Assembly (NCBI RefSeq): GCF_000272405.2
Contig: NZ_AJZM02000128.1
Location: 1-34,750, forward strand
DNA length: 34,750 nt
Origin: Vibrio tasmaniensis 1F-187
Lineage (GTDB): Bacteria; Pseudomonadota; Gammaproteobacteria; Enterobacterales; Vibrionaceae
Direction of reading: 5' to 3'
Position 1 is the first letter of the stretch. Each line of letters starts with the position of its first letter. This document shows, in pieces, positions 24,699-32,953 of this stretch. The position numbers and the translations under genes are program-made. The notes beneath the pieces were generated by a model that was not told the origin of the DNA, searched no databases, and worked only from the letters and a program-made list of their open reading frames with translations.

Positions 24699-25043
24699 AT
24701 GTTTAGTGTCCCACTGAATAGTTTTGTACATCGTGTGAGTGATAAAAGCCAAGTGATGGCGAATGCGACTGAGTGTGGATGCCAGTTGAAGCGAGTGCGA
24801 CGTTCACGCAACTGGTTGTTGGTGGCTCAGGATCATCAACTCATTGAATTTAAAACCCTGCTCACTCATGAAAAAGACGGTTGGATAGCAATCGCAATCG
24901 ACAAAGTACTGCCTAAGCCTGTGGTGTGTTTGGCATCGTTGTTAGCCGCTACGCCCTCGATGACGGTCGCGCAGTTAGTGATGGAATCAGGATGTTCAAT
25001 GGCAGAAGCAAGGCGTGCTATTGATGAATATGAAGGGTTATAA
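24699..25043 (+). CDS. Small protein resembling the Vibrio 'ribosome recycling factor family' group
   Basis: A 114-residue soluble protein. The arrangement of an N-terminal segment ending in GCQLKRVRRSRNWLLVA and a C-terminal helix-turn-like VAQLVMESGCSMAEARRA recalls a small family in Vibrio and related genera often labelled 'ribosome recycling factor family', although it is much shorter than true Frr. The C-terminal ~35 residues look like a small helical domain that reads a stepwise motif (MTVAQLV...CSMAEAR). No catalytic residues or membrane segments were seen. It is monocistronic, bounded by a terminator on each side. Function unknown. Confidence 0.7.
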   Translation: MFSVPLNSFVHRVSDKSQVMANATECGCQLKRVRRSRNWLLVAQDHQLIEFKTLLTHEKDGWIAIAIDKVLPKPVVCLASLLAATPSMTVAQLVMESGCSMAEARRAIDEYEGL

Positions 25044-25096
25044 GCGCAAACGATAAGTGAATAGGTTGGTTTTGAAAAGAGAATCGCGAGCAGCAA

Positions 25097-25147
25097 AAAG
25101 CCCGTAACGATATTATGCTTTTTCAGCGGAATATCGTTACGGGCTTT
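25097..25147. terminator. Long perfect inverted repeat, bidirectional terminator
   Basis: An 18-bp perfect stem, 25097-25114 with 25130-25147, with a 15-base loop; A-rich on the left and T-rich on the right. It sits between convergent genes and probably ends both. The stem is unusually long. Confidence 0.85.
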
Positions 25148-25200
25148 ATTATCTGAGCTTACGGTGAAGCTAGATAAAGAGACCAGTCATTTGATGATTG

Positions 25201-25254
25201 CTGTTAACGATTAATCTGCTGTTAACAACCGATCTGATGTTAACAATCAATCTT
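25201..25254. repeat. Three 18-base tandem repeats with GTTAAC cores
   Basis: Units 25201-25218, 25219-25236 and 25237-25254 share the pattern (C/A)TGTTAAC-A-N-C/T-N-ATCT. Each has the palindrome GTTAAC. They lie beyond the 3' end of the minus-strand RRM gene. Function unknown. Confidence 0.75.
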
Positions 25255-25298
25255 AAGCTATAAGCTAACAATCAGCCTTTGCTAAGTGCTTGCTCTAA

Positions 25299-25538
25299 TT
25301 AAGAGTTAGCGACTTTTACACGAATCGTGTTGCTGCCAAGCTTTGACATGTTCAGCTTGTTTAGTGCCGCTTTCGCTTCTTCGTGCTCTGGCATTTCAAC
25401 AAATGCAAAGCCTTTAGATTCGCCAGTGTTTTGGTCTAAAACTAGGCTGCACTCTTTTACTGAGCCGAACTCAGAAAATAGAACACGGATGTCTTGCTCA
25501 GCAGTAGAGCGCGATAGGTTACGAACTAGAAGTTTCAT
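25299..25538 (-). CDS. RRM-domain RNA-binding protein
   Basis: A 79-residue protein made of a single RNA-recognition motif. RNP2 is LLVRNLS at the N-terminus and RNP1 is KGFAFVEM (the aromatic residues bind RNA bases). This is the bacterial Rbp/cold-inducible type, common in Vibrio. The frame extends to 25571, but ATG at 25538 with AAGG seven bases upstream begins exactly at the RRM. It is thought to act as an RNA chaperone or in cold adaptation (family knowledge; not shown here). Monocistronic. Confidence 0.95.
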   Translation of the reverse strand: MKLLVRNLSRSTAEQDIRVLFSEFGSVKECSLVLDQNTGESKGFAFVEMPEHEEAKAALNKLNMSKLGSNTIRVKVANS

Positions 25539-25651
25539 AATAAACCTTGAATATGAATTTACGCCGAGCATTGTCGCACACTTTCATGCTCACCCTCACA
25601 AATAATTAGCTCGAATAGCTCTGTTTACCTGTTCGATACTCTCATTAGCCG

Positions 25652-26326
25652 TTAACCGCGGTTTATCGTGATATCTGATACAAATCCATGCTCAGTGCTG
25701 GTTAACGCCTGTTGCAGCATTTGAGCAGCCTCTTGAGCTGTCATAAAGCTTGAAGTATCCATCGCTTTGCCGCTGGTTCCCCAAAACTCTGTCGCCATTC
25801 CGCCGGGATAAACCGCAACGATTTTCATCGGGTGACCTTTGAGCTCCAACCTTACCGATTCGATAAAGCCTTTTACTGCCCATTTTGCTGCGCAGTAGGT
25901 GGATTCTTCTGCTTTCGCGCCTTGAGCCGCGGTCGACATCACGACCGCAATGGTGACGGGTTGATCTTTGTAACGCTGAACAAGCTCGCGAATCAGAAAT
26001 ATCGAGGACTCGATATTGTTTTTTAGCATGTCACTGATCGCAGCTGGATCTTGTTGTTCTATCTTACCGAAGTATCCACTGCCAGCGCTGTGAACCACCA
26101 GTTTTGGTGTTTCTGGCAAGGCATCAAGCAGCTCGCTCACGGAGTGCGGGTCACATAGATCACAGGTTTGGCTAACGGTATCTGCTGGCAGGTTTTTCGC
26201 TAATTCAGCTAAACGCTGTGAGCTGCGGCCAGTGATCATTAAGCGCTGACGGCTGTTTGATGCGTTCGCATATTGCTTAGCTAAAGCTGCGCCTAAACCG
26301 CTGCTTGATCCGGTGATTAAAATCAT
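25652..26326 (-). CDS. Short-chain dehydrogenase/reductase
   Basis: A 224-residue classical-type SDR beginning directly with MILITGSSSGLGAALA (Rossmann glycine motif GSSSGLG). The catalytic Ser region is VVMSTAAQG and the YxxxK motif is intact in STYCAAKWAVKGF. VAVYPGGMATEFWG follows, as in the family. The substrate is unknown; the protein is near the lower length limit. It is not obviously in an operon: the RRM gene lies 114 bases downstream and a small charged-protein gene 205 bases upstream. Confidence 0.93.
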   Translation of the reverse strand: MILITGSSSGLGAALAKQYANASNSRQRLMITGRSSQRLAELAKNLPADTVSQTCDLCDPHSVSELLDALPETPKLVVHSAGSGYFGKIEQQDPAAISDMLKNNIESSIFLIRELVQRYKDQPVTIAVVMSTAAQGAKAEESTYCAAKWAVKGFIESVRLELKGHPMKIVAVYPGGMATEFWGTSGKAMDTSSFMTAQEAAQMLQQALTSTEHGFVSDITINRG

Positions 26327-26490
26327 GGGGACTCGGGATTGTTGAATTGAATCGAGATAGTAAGGCTTTGAAAGCGTGTTTTCTGAGATCTAAGACCAAG
26401 ATGCTGAGGCTCATGACTAAGATTGCTCGATAGAATTGAGGTTTGAGAAAGTGATGTAAGCCAAGAAAGAAAAAAGAAGGAGTACTAAAA

Positions 26491-26518
26491 AGTAAAAACG
26501 CCGGCATAGGCCAGCGCT
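26491..26518 (-). terminator. Rho-independent terminator of the 87-residue gene
   Basis: Read on the minus strand, an 8-9 bp GC-rich stem (26510-26518 with 26498-26505, 4-base loop, two G-U) is followed by TTTTTACTTTTT. It lies just past the stop at 26532. The region from here to 26327 shows no further gene. Confidence 0.85.
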
Positions 26519-26531
26519 TTTGAAAATCAGA

Positions 26532-26795
26532 TTACTCGTCGTCGAACTGTTTGGTCGTGAATGAGTCTTCGATTCTGTTGAGCTCTTCTTGATCTTTCAC
26601 GCGCTGTTCTTCTTGGCGAATGACTTTCGCTTCATTGAAGCGTTTCTTTTCCGACTTAGTCAGGAATTTTACAGCTTTCTTGTTGGTCAGTGCGTAAGCA
26701 ACTACGTCTTCGCCTTTTTCTCTGCGGTCGTTTACACGTTGTGAGAAACGTTCATTGTCGCGAGCTTTACGCTCCGCTGAGGTCAACTTGCTCAT
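26532..26795 (-). CDS. Small highly charged hypothetical protein
   Basis: An 87-residue protein, about half charged residues, predicted to be almost entirely helical or coiled coil (KFLTKSEKKRFNEAKVIRQE, then RVKDQEELNRIEDSF). It has an acidic end (KQFDDE) and no cysteines, signal or membrane segment. The ATG at 26795 is preceded by AAAAGG on the minus strand, and the gene has its own terminator, so it is very likely real. I do not recognise a named family. Its composition resembles small nucleic-acid- or ribosome-associated proteins, but this is only an impression. Confidence 0.8.
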   Translation of the reverse strand: MSKLTSAERKARDNERFSQRVNDRREKGEDVVAYALTNKKAVKFLTKSEKKRFNEAKVIRQEEQRVKDQEELNRIEDSFTTKQFDDE

Positions 26796-27125
26796 GCTTT
26801 AAAGCCTTTTCAATTATTCATGGTAGGGAATCTACGCTTAGCGAAACCAATGGGGAAGTGCTCATAATTGGTGGAACTGTGTATCACGTTCGCTCAACTG
26901 AGTTTAGCCCATTTGTATGCTGGTGGCGCATCTTAGCACAAAGGCTTGAGCATACAGGTATGCTATTCGAGGGATTAAACAGAACAACCCACAATTTTCT
27001 GTTGTGGGTTGAGATTGCATTGTGGGTAGAGATTGTTTGCGGGCTGATATTAAAAGGTGGGCTGAGATTGTCTTTTGGAGTAGAGGTTATCGCTGATGGA
27101 GCTAAGAATCAGAAACGGCAGTTAA
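26796..27125. other. 330-base gap with degenerate direct repeats
   Basis: No convincing gene was seen here. The right half holds an inverted repeat (26985-27011) and four to five imperfect copies of G-T/C-GGG-T/C-T/A-GAGATTG at about 27002-27017, 27020-27035, 27037-27051 (decayed), 27055-27070 and a weak fifth near 27076. The left half presumably carries the promoter of the 87-residue gene. Confidence 0.6.
26985..27011 (-). terminator. Probable terminator of the photolyase/lipid operon
   Basis: A perfect 10-bp inverted repeat, CAACCCACAA (26985-26994) with TTGTGGGTTG (27002-27011), with a 7-base loop, is followed on the minus strand by TTCTGTTT. It is 115 bases past the DUF3833 stop. The modest T tract keeps confidence moderate. 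Confidence 0.55.
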
Positions 27126-27668
27126 TTAAAGTTTCTCGATATACAAAATCACTTCACCGACTTTAAAGCCAAACTTAGACATCTCGGTTTTATTGAACAG
27201 GCGTTTGTCGTCCATCAAGAACATCCAATCATCAAGCACCACTTCATAGGTGCTACCGTCTACTTCGATTTCTAAATCATATTTCCAATAAAGCGCTGAA
27301 CCTTGGGTCTCTCCATATGCCGTCCCAACGACATCGTTGGCGGTGCCTGTGTAGGTATTGTCACCGGTTTTGATGAGGTTCCAAACGCGAGTTGAACGCT
27401 CACCATCAGCAAAGGAGAACCACTCTTTGATTTCTCCGTTGTCTCCGTCCCAAGTAGCGATGAGCTTGGCATCAAAGCGGCGCAGTAAGTTACCAGAGCG
27501 GTCGAGTACCATGCCGTATGCCATTAGCTCGCCATTGAAAAAGGTTTCAAGCTTGAGCTCTGGCGTAGTGTCTACGTGGTTTTCTAAACTTGCAGAGCCA
27601 CAACCCGCTAGCCAAGTGAGTGAAAACAGTGCCAAAGCAAATTTTATTATTGTTGTTTTTGGATTCAT
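27126..27668 (-). CDS. DUF3833 family lipoprotein
   Basis: A 180-residue predicted lipoprotein with signal MNPKTTIIKFALALFSLTW and lipobox LAGC (Cys23), followed by Gly-Ser. The body is a beta-rich, lipocalin-like domain typical of DUF3833 (ETFFNGELMAYGMVLDRSG, ATWDGDNGEIKEWFSFADGE, DDWMFLMDD). Members are consistently found beside cyclopropane synthase and DUF1365 genes in proteobacteria, but no activity is established; a lipid-binding or lipid-transfer role is inference. It is the last gene of the minus-strand array; its ATG overlaps the preceding stop by four bases (ATGA). Confidence 0.9.
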   Translation of the reverse strand: MNPKTTIIKFALALFSLTWLAGCGSASLENHVDTTPELKLETFFNGELMAYGMVLDRSGNLLRRFDAKLIATWDGDNGEIKEWFSFADGERSTRVWNLIKTGDNTYTGTANDVVGTAYGETQGSALYWKYDLEIEVDGSTYEVVLDDWMFLMDDKRLFNKTEMSKFGFKVGEVILYIEKL

Positions 27669-28252
27669 TTGTTCAACCCTAATAGTTGTTTGCGTAGACC
27701 GGGCTCAGAGGTGTTTTCAGATAACCAAATGGCTAGGAAAGCGTCACCAAACTGCTTGTCTTGGATGGTGCCTATGGGTTGCTCATCGAAATAGAAGCGA
27801 CTTACGTTGTCTTCAGCAACTCGGATAGTCAGCGTGCTGCCTTCCTCAACGTTGGGCCACATTGCGTACAAAGGCTTCAACCAACGTTGGATATTGTTGT
27901 TGGAGTAACCAAGTTTGCTCCATTGGTCTTTGGTTGCGTCTACAAGGTCTTCGCTGTCAATTGCTCGGTAGTACTCAAGTTTCAAGGCGCGCTCAGAGTT
28001 AGAAGGAGTGGTGTAGAACTCTGCAGAATACAAAGTCCAAAACAAGTAACTCATTTCTCCCTGACCGCGCTTATTTAAATCATCGACAGCAGAAGCTTTG
28101 GCATTCCCGATAAATAGGAGTGCTGCGCAAATGAGGATTAGAGTGGCTAAGCTAAATAATCGATTTCTTGATTGCACGCTTGCTTGAGTGCGAACGCGAC
28201 TAACATCGCTCTCAGATTTGAACGCTTGCGTAGGGTTGCGTGGAAAAGCCAT
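27665..28252 (-). CDS. Chalcone-isomerase-like protein, membrane-anchored or secreted
   Basis: A 195-residue protein. After a ~30-residue basic leader comes a hydrophobic helix (LFSLATLILICAALLFIG, about residues 32-49) ending near AKASA, which could be a late signal peptide or anchor. The rest matches bacterial chalcone-isomerase-like proteins (SYLFWTLYSAEFYTT, ALKLEYYRAI, ISxWL-type end AIWLSENTSEPGLRKQLLG). Despite the name, bacterial members lie next to lipid-modifying genes and probably bind fatty acids. It is coupled by a four-base overlap to the DUF3833 gene and lies three bases after DUF2878. Confidence 0.85.
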   Translation of the reverse strand: MAFPRNPTQAFKSESDVSRVRTQASVQSRNRLFSLATLILICAALLFIGNAKASAVDDLNKRGQGEMSYLFWTLYSAEFYTTPSNSERALKLEYYRAIDSEDLVDATKDQWSKLGYSNNNIQRWLKPLYAMWPNVEEGSTLTIRVAEDNVSRFYFDEQPIGTIQDKQFGDAFLAIWLSENTSEPGLRKQLLGLNK

Positions 28253-28255
28253 AAG

Positions 28256-28777
28256 TCACCTCGTTGTTGCCATTTTGGGTTGTATTAAGTTGGAGTAAGC
28301 GGCCACCAGTAAGGGCAACAAAATCCCCCAACTTATTGCAAGGGCAGCTAACACCGATGCGTCTGGCCAAGTAGTAAGAAGGGCGCCTGCTTTGATGCCT
28401 CCCCAATAACTACTAGTACCTGCTACGAACCCTATGACAAACAAGATCACTTTCGAGCATTTTAAAAGCCAATTTAGGCTGTGGTTAAAACTGATTAAAA
28501 ACATGATCCACAGGCAAACGAGCCACACTGGGAACCACGATTGATTAGCAATTTCAGAGTCGACGGCAAACACGCCGAAGTGAAGTAAGAGGCTATCAAG
28601 CAACAGCCCCAATGGTAATAAAATGAGTATTTTCAGATCGCTACTGCGGGTAGGGGAGAGAAGGAAGTGAACGGCCACAATCAGTGGCGCCACGAACGGG
28701 GCTTGCGCGGTAAAGAACGCGCTGCAAACCCAGGTCGCTTGAAACAGAACGAGATTAATAATCCAAAACCGTTTCAT
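28256..28777 (-). CDS. DUF2878 integral membrane protein
   Basis: A 173-residue inner-membrane protein with about five hydrophobic helices, starting MKRFWIINLVLFQATWVCSA. The pattern matches DUF2878, a family nearly always encoded beside Cfa-type enzymes; its role is unknown. The open frame runs to 28810, but ATG at 28777 with GGAG upstream is the standard start. It overlaps the end of the cfa gene (stop at 28755) by 23 bases, so it is translationally coupled. Confidence 0.88.
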   Translation of the reverse strand: MKRFWIINLVLFQATWVCSAFFTAQAPFVAPLIVAVHFLLSPTRSSDLKILILLPLGLLLDSLLLHFGVFAVDSEIANQSWFPVWLVCLWIMFLISFNHSLNWLLKCSKVILFVIGFVAGTSSYWGGIKAGALLTTWPDASVLAALAISWGILLPLLVAAYSNLIQPKMATTR

Positions 28778-30035
28778 CTTTTGCTCCAAAGTAACGAGGT
28801 TTTCTAGCAACTAAGTGATGAGTACTGATCACGCGCTCTTTGAATGCACCTTCACAGTAGCAGAAGTAGAAGATCCACAAGCGCTTAAACTCTTCTGAAT
28901 AGCCGAGAGACTCTAACTCTTCCCAACTGTTTTCAAAGGCAACATTCCAATCATTAAGCGTTCGAGCGTAGTGCAGGCCAATGTCATCAATTTCTTGGAC
29001 AACAAGGTCTGTACTGGTCGCAAGGTGTTGGGTCATCACTGAGACCGAAGGTAGGCAACCGCCTGGGAAAATGTACTTCTGAATAAAGTCGACGCCTTTG
29101 CGGTATTTGTCATAACGACTGTCGGCAATGGTGATTGCTTGAATCAGCATTTTGCCTGATGGTTTCAACAGTGAAGAACATTTCTCAAAGAAGGTCTGTA
29201 GATATTCATGGCCGACCGCCTCAATCATCTCGATAGAGACCAACTTGTCATATTCACCAGTAAGGTTACGATAATCCTCTTTAAGCAGGGTGATTTTGTC
29301 GGTTAAGCCAAGCGCTTTTACTCTTTGTTCTGCAAGCGCGTGTTGGGCATCTGAGATTGTGGTTGTGGTGACATGGCATCCGTAGTGTTGCGCCATGAAT
29401 ATCGCTAAGCCACCCCAGCCTGTGCCTATCTCGACCACGTTATCGTTCTCTGACAACTCTAATCGCTCACAGATGGTTTTCATTTTGTTTTGCTGAGCCT
29501 TCGACAAGGTTTCTGCTTCTTCGCTGTAGATAGCGGAAGAGTATTGCATCGAGCTGTCTAAGAAGCGTTCATACAACTCATTGCCAATGTCGTAGTGCGC
29601 AAGAATATTACGTTTAGAGCCTTGCTCGGTATTGGCATTCTTACGACGCAACAATAGGTTTTTGATGCGAGAAATCCATTGCGTTTTATCGTCAAGCTCG
29701 TCGAGTTGAGATTGATTTCGAGCCATGATTTGAATCACTTTGGTGAGATCTGGGCTTGTCCATTTTCCATCAATGTAGGCCTCAGATGCGCCAATACTGC
29801 CGTCAATCACGACATCTCTAAAAAAGGTTGCATCGTGAATCACGATTCTACCTTTCAAGTCTGCTTCTCGATCGCCGAACACCGAATGCTGGTCGCGCTC
29901 AATAATCTCAAGCGTCGCGAATTGCAGGCTTTCTAGAACCTTAAAGATTAAAGCTCGATATTTACAGTTGCTTGAAACAGCAACGGCTTTAGCTTGTTGT
30001 TCAATGTTGTTGTTTTGTTTGGCAAGCTGTTCCAT
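28755..30035 (-). CDS. cfa: Cyclopropane-fatty-acyl-phospholipid synthase family methyltransferase
   Basis: A 426-residue SAM-dependent enzyme of the Cfa family, which adds a methylene bridge (or methyl group) across double bonds of membrane phospholipid acyl chains. The SAM site is VVEIGTGWGGLAIFMAQHYG. The family signatures AHYDIGNELYERFLDSSMQYSSA, EMIEAVGHEYLQTFF, and KYIFPGGCLPSV are all present. ATG at 30035 with GAGG upstream is chosen over the longer open frame to 30116. It sits inside the photolyase/FAD-oxidoreductase operon, so it is probably the light- or singlet-oxygen-responsive version rather than a stationary-phase one. A methylated rather than cyclopropane product is possible. 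Confidence 0.94.
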   Translation of the reverse strand: MEQLAKQNNNIEQQAKAVAVSSNCKYRALIFKVLESLQFATLEIIERDQHSVFGDREADLKGRIVIHDATFFRDVVIDGSIGASEAYIDGKWTSPDLTKVIQIMARNQSQLDELDDKTQWISRIKNLLLRRKNANTEQGSKRNILAHYDIGNELYERFLDSSMQYSSAIYSEEAETLSKAQQNKMKTICERLELSENDNVVEIGTGWGGLAIFMAQHYGCHVTTTTISDAQHALAEQRVKALGLTDKITLLKEDYRNLTGEYDKLVSIEMIEAVGHEYLQTFFEKCSSLLKPSGKMLIQAITIADSRYDKYRKGVDFIQKYIFPGGCLPSVSVMTQHLATSTDLVVQEIDDIGLHYARTLNDWNVAFENSWEELESLGYSEEFKRLWIFYFCYCEGAFKERVISTHHLVARKPRYFGAKDETVLDY

Positions 30036-30135
30036 GTAAACCTCGCTGAGAAATTGTTTTAAATTTAGTTTTACTGGCTGAGGGTTAGAAGTGTTGGTCT
30101 CGTTAAGCCAACCCAAGCCTTCACTTTAGACATCT

Positions 30136-30951
30136 TTAAGGCGTTTTAGACGCTGAGTCTGGATGCGCCACAAACGGTACTTTTTTCAGAAATAATTTGA
30201 GAGCCTGAAAGTAGATACCCATTACAACCTTGATTGTCATTGCAGGGGTCCGCAGTACCGTTTTCCTAATGTTTGCTTTTGTTACCGACTGCTTTGAGAG
30301 TGCTAGTGTGGCATCAAAAATCTTGTCGCTACGATGACTCTCGATGTGTACTAACGTCCGTTTCGTTGGTGGCTTTATTTTCCACAAGTAGTTCATGTCT
30401 AAATCCATGAACGGCGAAACGTGAAATTCTTTTTTTACTTTCAACTCTTTGTGCATGTCGATGAGATAATAGTGTCTTTCTCGCCAAGGCGTATTGCTCA
30501 CTTCGGCCAACATATAGCGACAATCACCAGTTTCGTCGTAACAGAAAAAACAGTTGATTGGGCTGAAATAAATCCCTAAACAACGGCACTGAGCCAGCAT
30601 CGTTACACGGTTTGATACAGACCAAACCCCACCAAGTTGTTGTACTTTGGATGCTATACGTTGCTTAAGTGATTTAGGTTCATCAGCTGTGACATTTTCT
30701 TTTTTTTCAGCGAGATAATCCGATTCAACAAAGCGAATCGGGTTATACCACTGAGTACCGAATAAGCGACTGCGAGTGGTTGTTTGAGGGATTTCATCGA
30801 GATCTAATCCCATCATGTACAACTGGTAGCTAAATTCATGAGTAATATCGCCAAAGCGGCGGTGGCGTACGTTACCCCAGTAAATGCCGCTGAGCTCTTC
30901 ACTCTTTTCTGATGCTATCCCCATGTCGGGTGTCATGGTGTGAGTGTTCAT
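30136..30951 (-). CDS. DUF1365 family protein
   Basis: A 271-residue protein of DUF1365 (COG3496). Typical features are GIYWGNVRHRRFGDITHEF at the N-terminus, SRLFGTQWYNPIRF, the cysteine-rich core INCFFCYDETGDCRYMLAEV, RHYYLIDMHKELKVKKEFHV and SPFMDLDMNYLW. Function is unproven; it is strictly associated with the FAD oxidoreductase and Cfa genes in many proteobacteria and is presumed to act on lipids. It starts inside the FAD gene stop (ATGA, four-base overlap) and lies 100 bases before cfa. Confidence 0.9.
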   Translation of the reverse strand: MNTHTMTPDMGIASEKSEELSGIYWGNVRHRRFGDITHEFSYQLYMMGLDLDEIPQTTTRSRLFGTQWYNPIRFVESDYLAEKKENVTADEPKSLKQRIASKVQQLGGVWSVSNRVTMLAQCRCLGIYFSPINCFFCYDETGDCRYMLAEVSNTPWRERHYYLIDMHKELKVKKEFHVSPFMDLDMNYLWKIKPPTKRTLVHIESHRSDKIFDATLALSKQSVTKANIRKTVLRTPAMTIKVVMGIYFQALKLFLKKVPFVAHPDSASKTP

Positions 30952-32219
30952 CGTACTGAACTCGTGCTCAAATCTAGGCCAAAGCGCTTAGTCACATCGA
31001 GAGCACTGTGAACACCGTCTTCATGGAATCCGTTGTACCAATAAGCGCCTGCAAAGTGGGTGTTGTTTTTGCCGCAAATCTGCTCGCGTTTATGTTGGGC
31101 TTCTACCGTGTTCGAGTTAAGTACCGGATGATGGTAAACAAAGCTACGAATGATTTTATCAGGCGCTATCGCATCACTTTGGTTTAGGGTTACACAGAAG
31201 GTGTCTTGGCTTTCAATGCCCTGCAGAATGTTCATGTTGTAAGTGACACAGGCAGGTCTTTGGCTGTTGCCATCGAGCATGTAGTTCCAGCTAGCCCAAG
31301 CCAGTTTACGGTCGGGTAATAGGTTGGTATCTGTGTGTAGAACCACCTCATTTCGGCTGTAAGGGATCTCCCCTAGTACCTGTTGTTCTTGTTCAGTTGC
31401 GTCGCCCAGCAATCGCAGGGCTTGGTCTGAGTGACACGCAAATATTACCTCGTCGAAGTCTTGTGTGCTGCTATCTTCGAATTCAATGGTAATCCCTGAC
31501 TGTTGGCGAGTGACTTGCTTAATCGAGGTGTTTAACGCGACCGGTTTATTCAAGCATGAAAGGATGATCTCGACGTAAGAACGCGAACCTTTAGGAATCA
31601 CATACCATTGAGGGCGATTGGCAATGTCTAACAGGCCGTGATTGTAGAAGAACTGGATAAAGAACTTGAGTTCGAATTCTTCCATCTCTTCCAAGCTTGT
31701 GGACCAAATAGCAGCACCCATCGGCAAGATGTAATGCTGACTGAAAAAGTCGGAAAATTGATTCTCGCGCAGGAAGTTGCCGAGGGTAACATCTGGCGTG
31801 AATTGGTTGCTTTCGAACTGGGCTTTACACAGCTTATTGAACTTGAGGATGTCAGATACTAAAGACCAGAACTGAGGTTTGAAAATATTACTCCTCTGAG
31901 CGAATAACGAATTAATGCTGTGGCCGTTGTATTCGAATTTAGTCGTGGTGTTGTGTACGCTGAAGCTCATTTCGGTCGGTTGCCTTTCGACACCGAGTTG
32001 CTCAAGCAGTTGGTTGAAGTTTGGGTAGGTTCTGTCGTTGAATACGATGAAGCCAGTATCAATTGAAAACGCCTTGCCTCGGTGTTCAATATCAACCGTA
32101 GCAGTGTGCCCGCCGACGTAGTCATTTTTCTCGAATACCGTAACTTCGTGGTGCTTATCTAATACATGTGCGCAAGTCAGTCCAGATATGCCTGAACCTA
32201 TAATGGCGATTTTTTTCAT
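30948..32219 (-). CDS. FAD-dependent amine-oxidase-fold oxidoreductase (COG2907)
   Basis: A 423-residue flavoprotein. The Rossmann FAD motif MKKIAIIGSGISGLTCAHVL begins the protein, followed by VFEKNDYVGGHTATVD. The C-terminal segment FAGAYWYNGFHEDGVHSAL closes the FAD site and is diagnostic for the COG2907 'predicted NAD/FAD-binding' group. The frame opens earlier, but ATG at 32219 begins at the FAD motif and lies two bases after the SDR stop. Homologues travel with DUF1365 and Cfa; a desaturase or lipid-oxidation role is inferred from this context. Confidence 0.92.
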   Translation of the reverse strand: MKKIAIIGSGISGLTCAHVLDKHHEVTVFEKNDYVGGHTATVDIEHRGKAFSIDTGFIVFNDRTYPNFNQLLEQLGVERQPTEMSFSVHNTTTKFEYNGHSINSLFAQRSNIFKPQFWSLVSDILKFNKLCKAQFESNQFTPDVTLGNFLRENQFSDFFSQHYILPMGAAIWSTSLEEMEEFELKFFIQFFYNHGLLDIANRPQWYVIPKGSRSYVEIILSCLNKPVALNTSIKQVTRQQSGITIEFEDSSTQDFDEVIFACHSDQALRLLGDATEQEQQVLGEIPYSRNEVVLHTDTNLLPDRKLAWASWNYMLDGNSQRPACVTYNMNILQGIESQDTFCVTLNQSDAIAPDKIIRSFVYHHPVLNSNTVEAQHKREQICGKNNTHFAGAYWYNGFHEDGVHSALDVTKRFGLDLSTSSVR

Positions 32220-32221
32220 TG

Positions 32222-32953
32222 TTATACCATCCTTGAAGCGAGTTTTTGCCAAACTGGAGTCGGTAGCATTCTTAGTAATTTCATTATTAATATGAATCGT
32301 CTTGGGAAATCGATCTCGCTCTTTCCTTGAGCAATACCATTTACGATTCGTTGAGTGGCTGCCTCGCTACTAATAATCATAGGCATAGCGAAGGAGTTTC
32401 GCTCGGTTAATGGTGTTTCAACAAAGCCTGGGTGCACAATTGAGACATGAATGTTGTGCTCGGCGAGATCAACTGAGAGCGTTCGACCTAAGTAGGTGAG
32501 AGCAGCCTTTGAAGCGCCATAAGCTTCGGCTCTTGGCAATGGTAGAAAGCTCGCGCTTGAACTGACCAAAACCAAGCGGCCGCCGGGCTTGATGTTTTTT
32601 AGCCAAGCTTTAAGGGCGTAGCCAATTGAAATTAGGTTGATGTTGATGACGCGCTCGAACAACTCTGCGTCGAAATTGACAGGATCATCGATGTACTCAC
32701 AATCACCCGCGTTCAAGATCAGTAGGTCGAGCGGCTTATCTTGGTCGAGTGCTGGGAAATTGTGGTAATCGGTCAGATCAAAACAGAGTGGGTCAATTGA
32801 CGAGTGCGATAAGTCTGTCTCGTGAGAATCAACTAAGGTTTGCAGTTTGTCTTGATTACGGCCGCAAGCAATCACTTGATGCCCTTGTTGGGCGTAATCT
32901 ATAGCAAGTGATTGGCCGATACCTGAGGTCGCGCCTGTGATCATAATACGCAT
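32222..32953 (-). CDS. Short-chain dehydrogenase/reductase (operon member)
   Basis: A 243-residue SDR with glycine motif GATSGIG near the N-terminus, NAG motif (ILNAGDCEYI) and intact catalytic YxxxK in AEAYGASKAALTYLG, then SIVHPGFVETPLT. A hydrophobic C-terminal segment (ILIMKLLRMLPTPVW) suggests membrane association. The open frame reaches 32992, but ATG at 32953 shares one base with the stop of the preceding gene (TAATG), the best coupled start. Membership of the photolyase/lipid set suggests a lipid-related substrate. Confidence 0.92.
   Translation of the reverse strand: MRIMITGATSGIGQSLAIDYAQQGHQVIACGRNQDKLQTLVDSHETDLSHSSIDPLCFDLTDYHNFPALDQDKPLDLLILNAGDCEYIDDPVNFDAELFERVININLISIGYALKAWLKNIKPGGRLVLVSSSASFLPLPRAEAYGASKAALTYLGRTLSVDLAEHNIHVSIVHPGFVETPLTERNSFAMPMIISSEAATQRIVNGIAQGKSEIDFPRRFILIMKLLRMLPTPVWQKLASRMV

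Noticed and set aside
26277..26507. 76-residue minus-strand ORF upstream of the SDR
   Set aside because: Overlaps the SDR start and begins inside a terminator hairpin region; no recognisable features.
26690..27166. 158-residue plus-strand ORF
   Set aside because: Overlaps the real 87-residue gene antisense and spans the repeat-rich gap; composition is unlike a conserved protein and there is no ribosome site.
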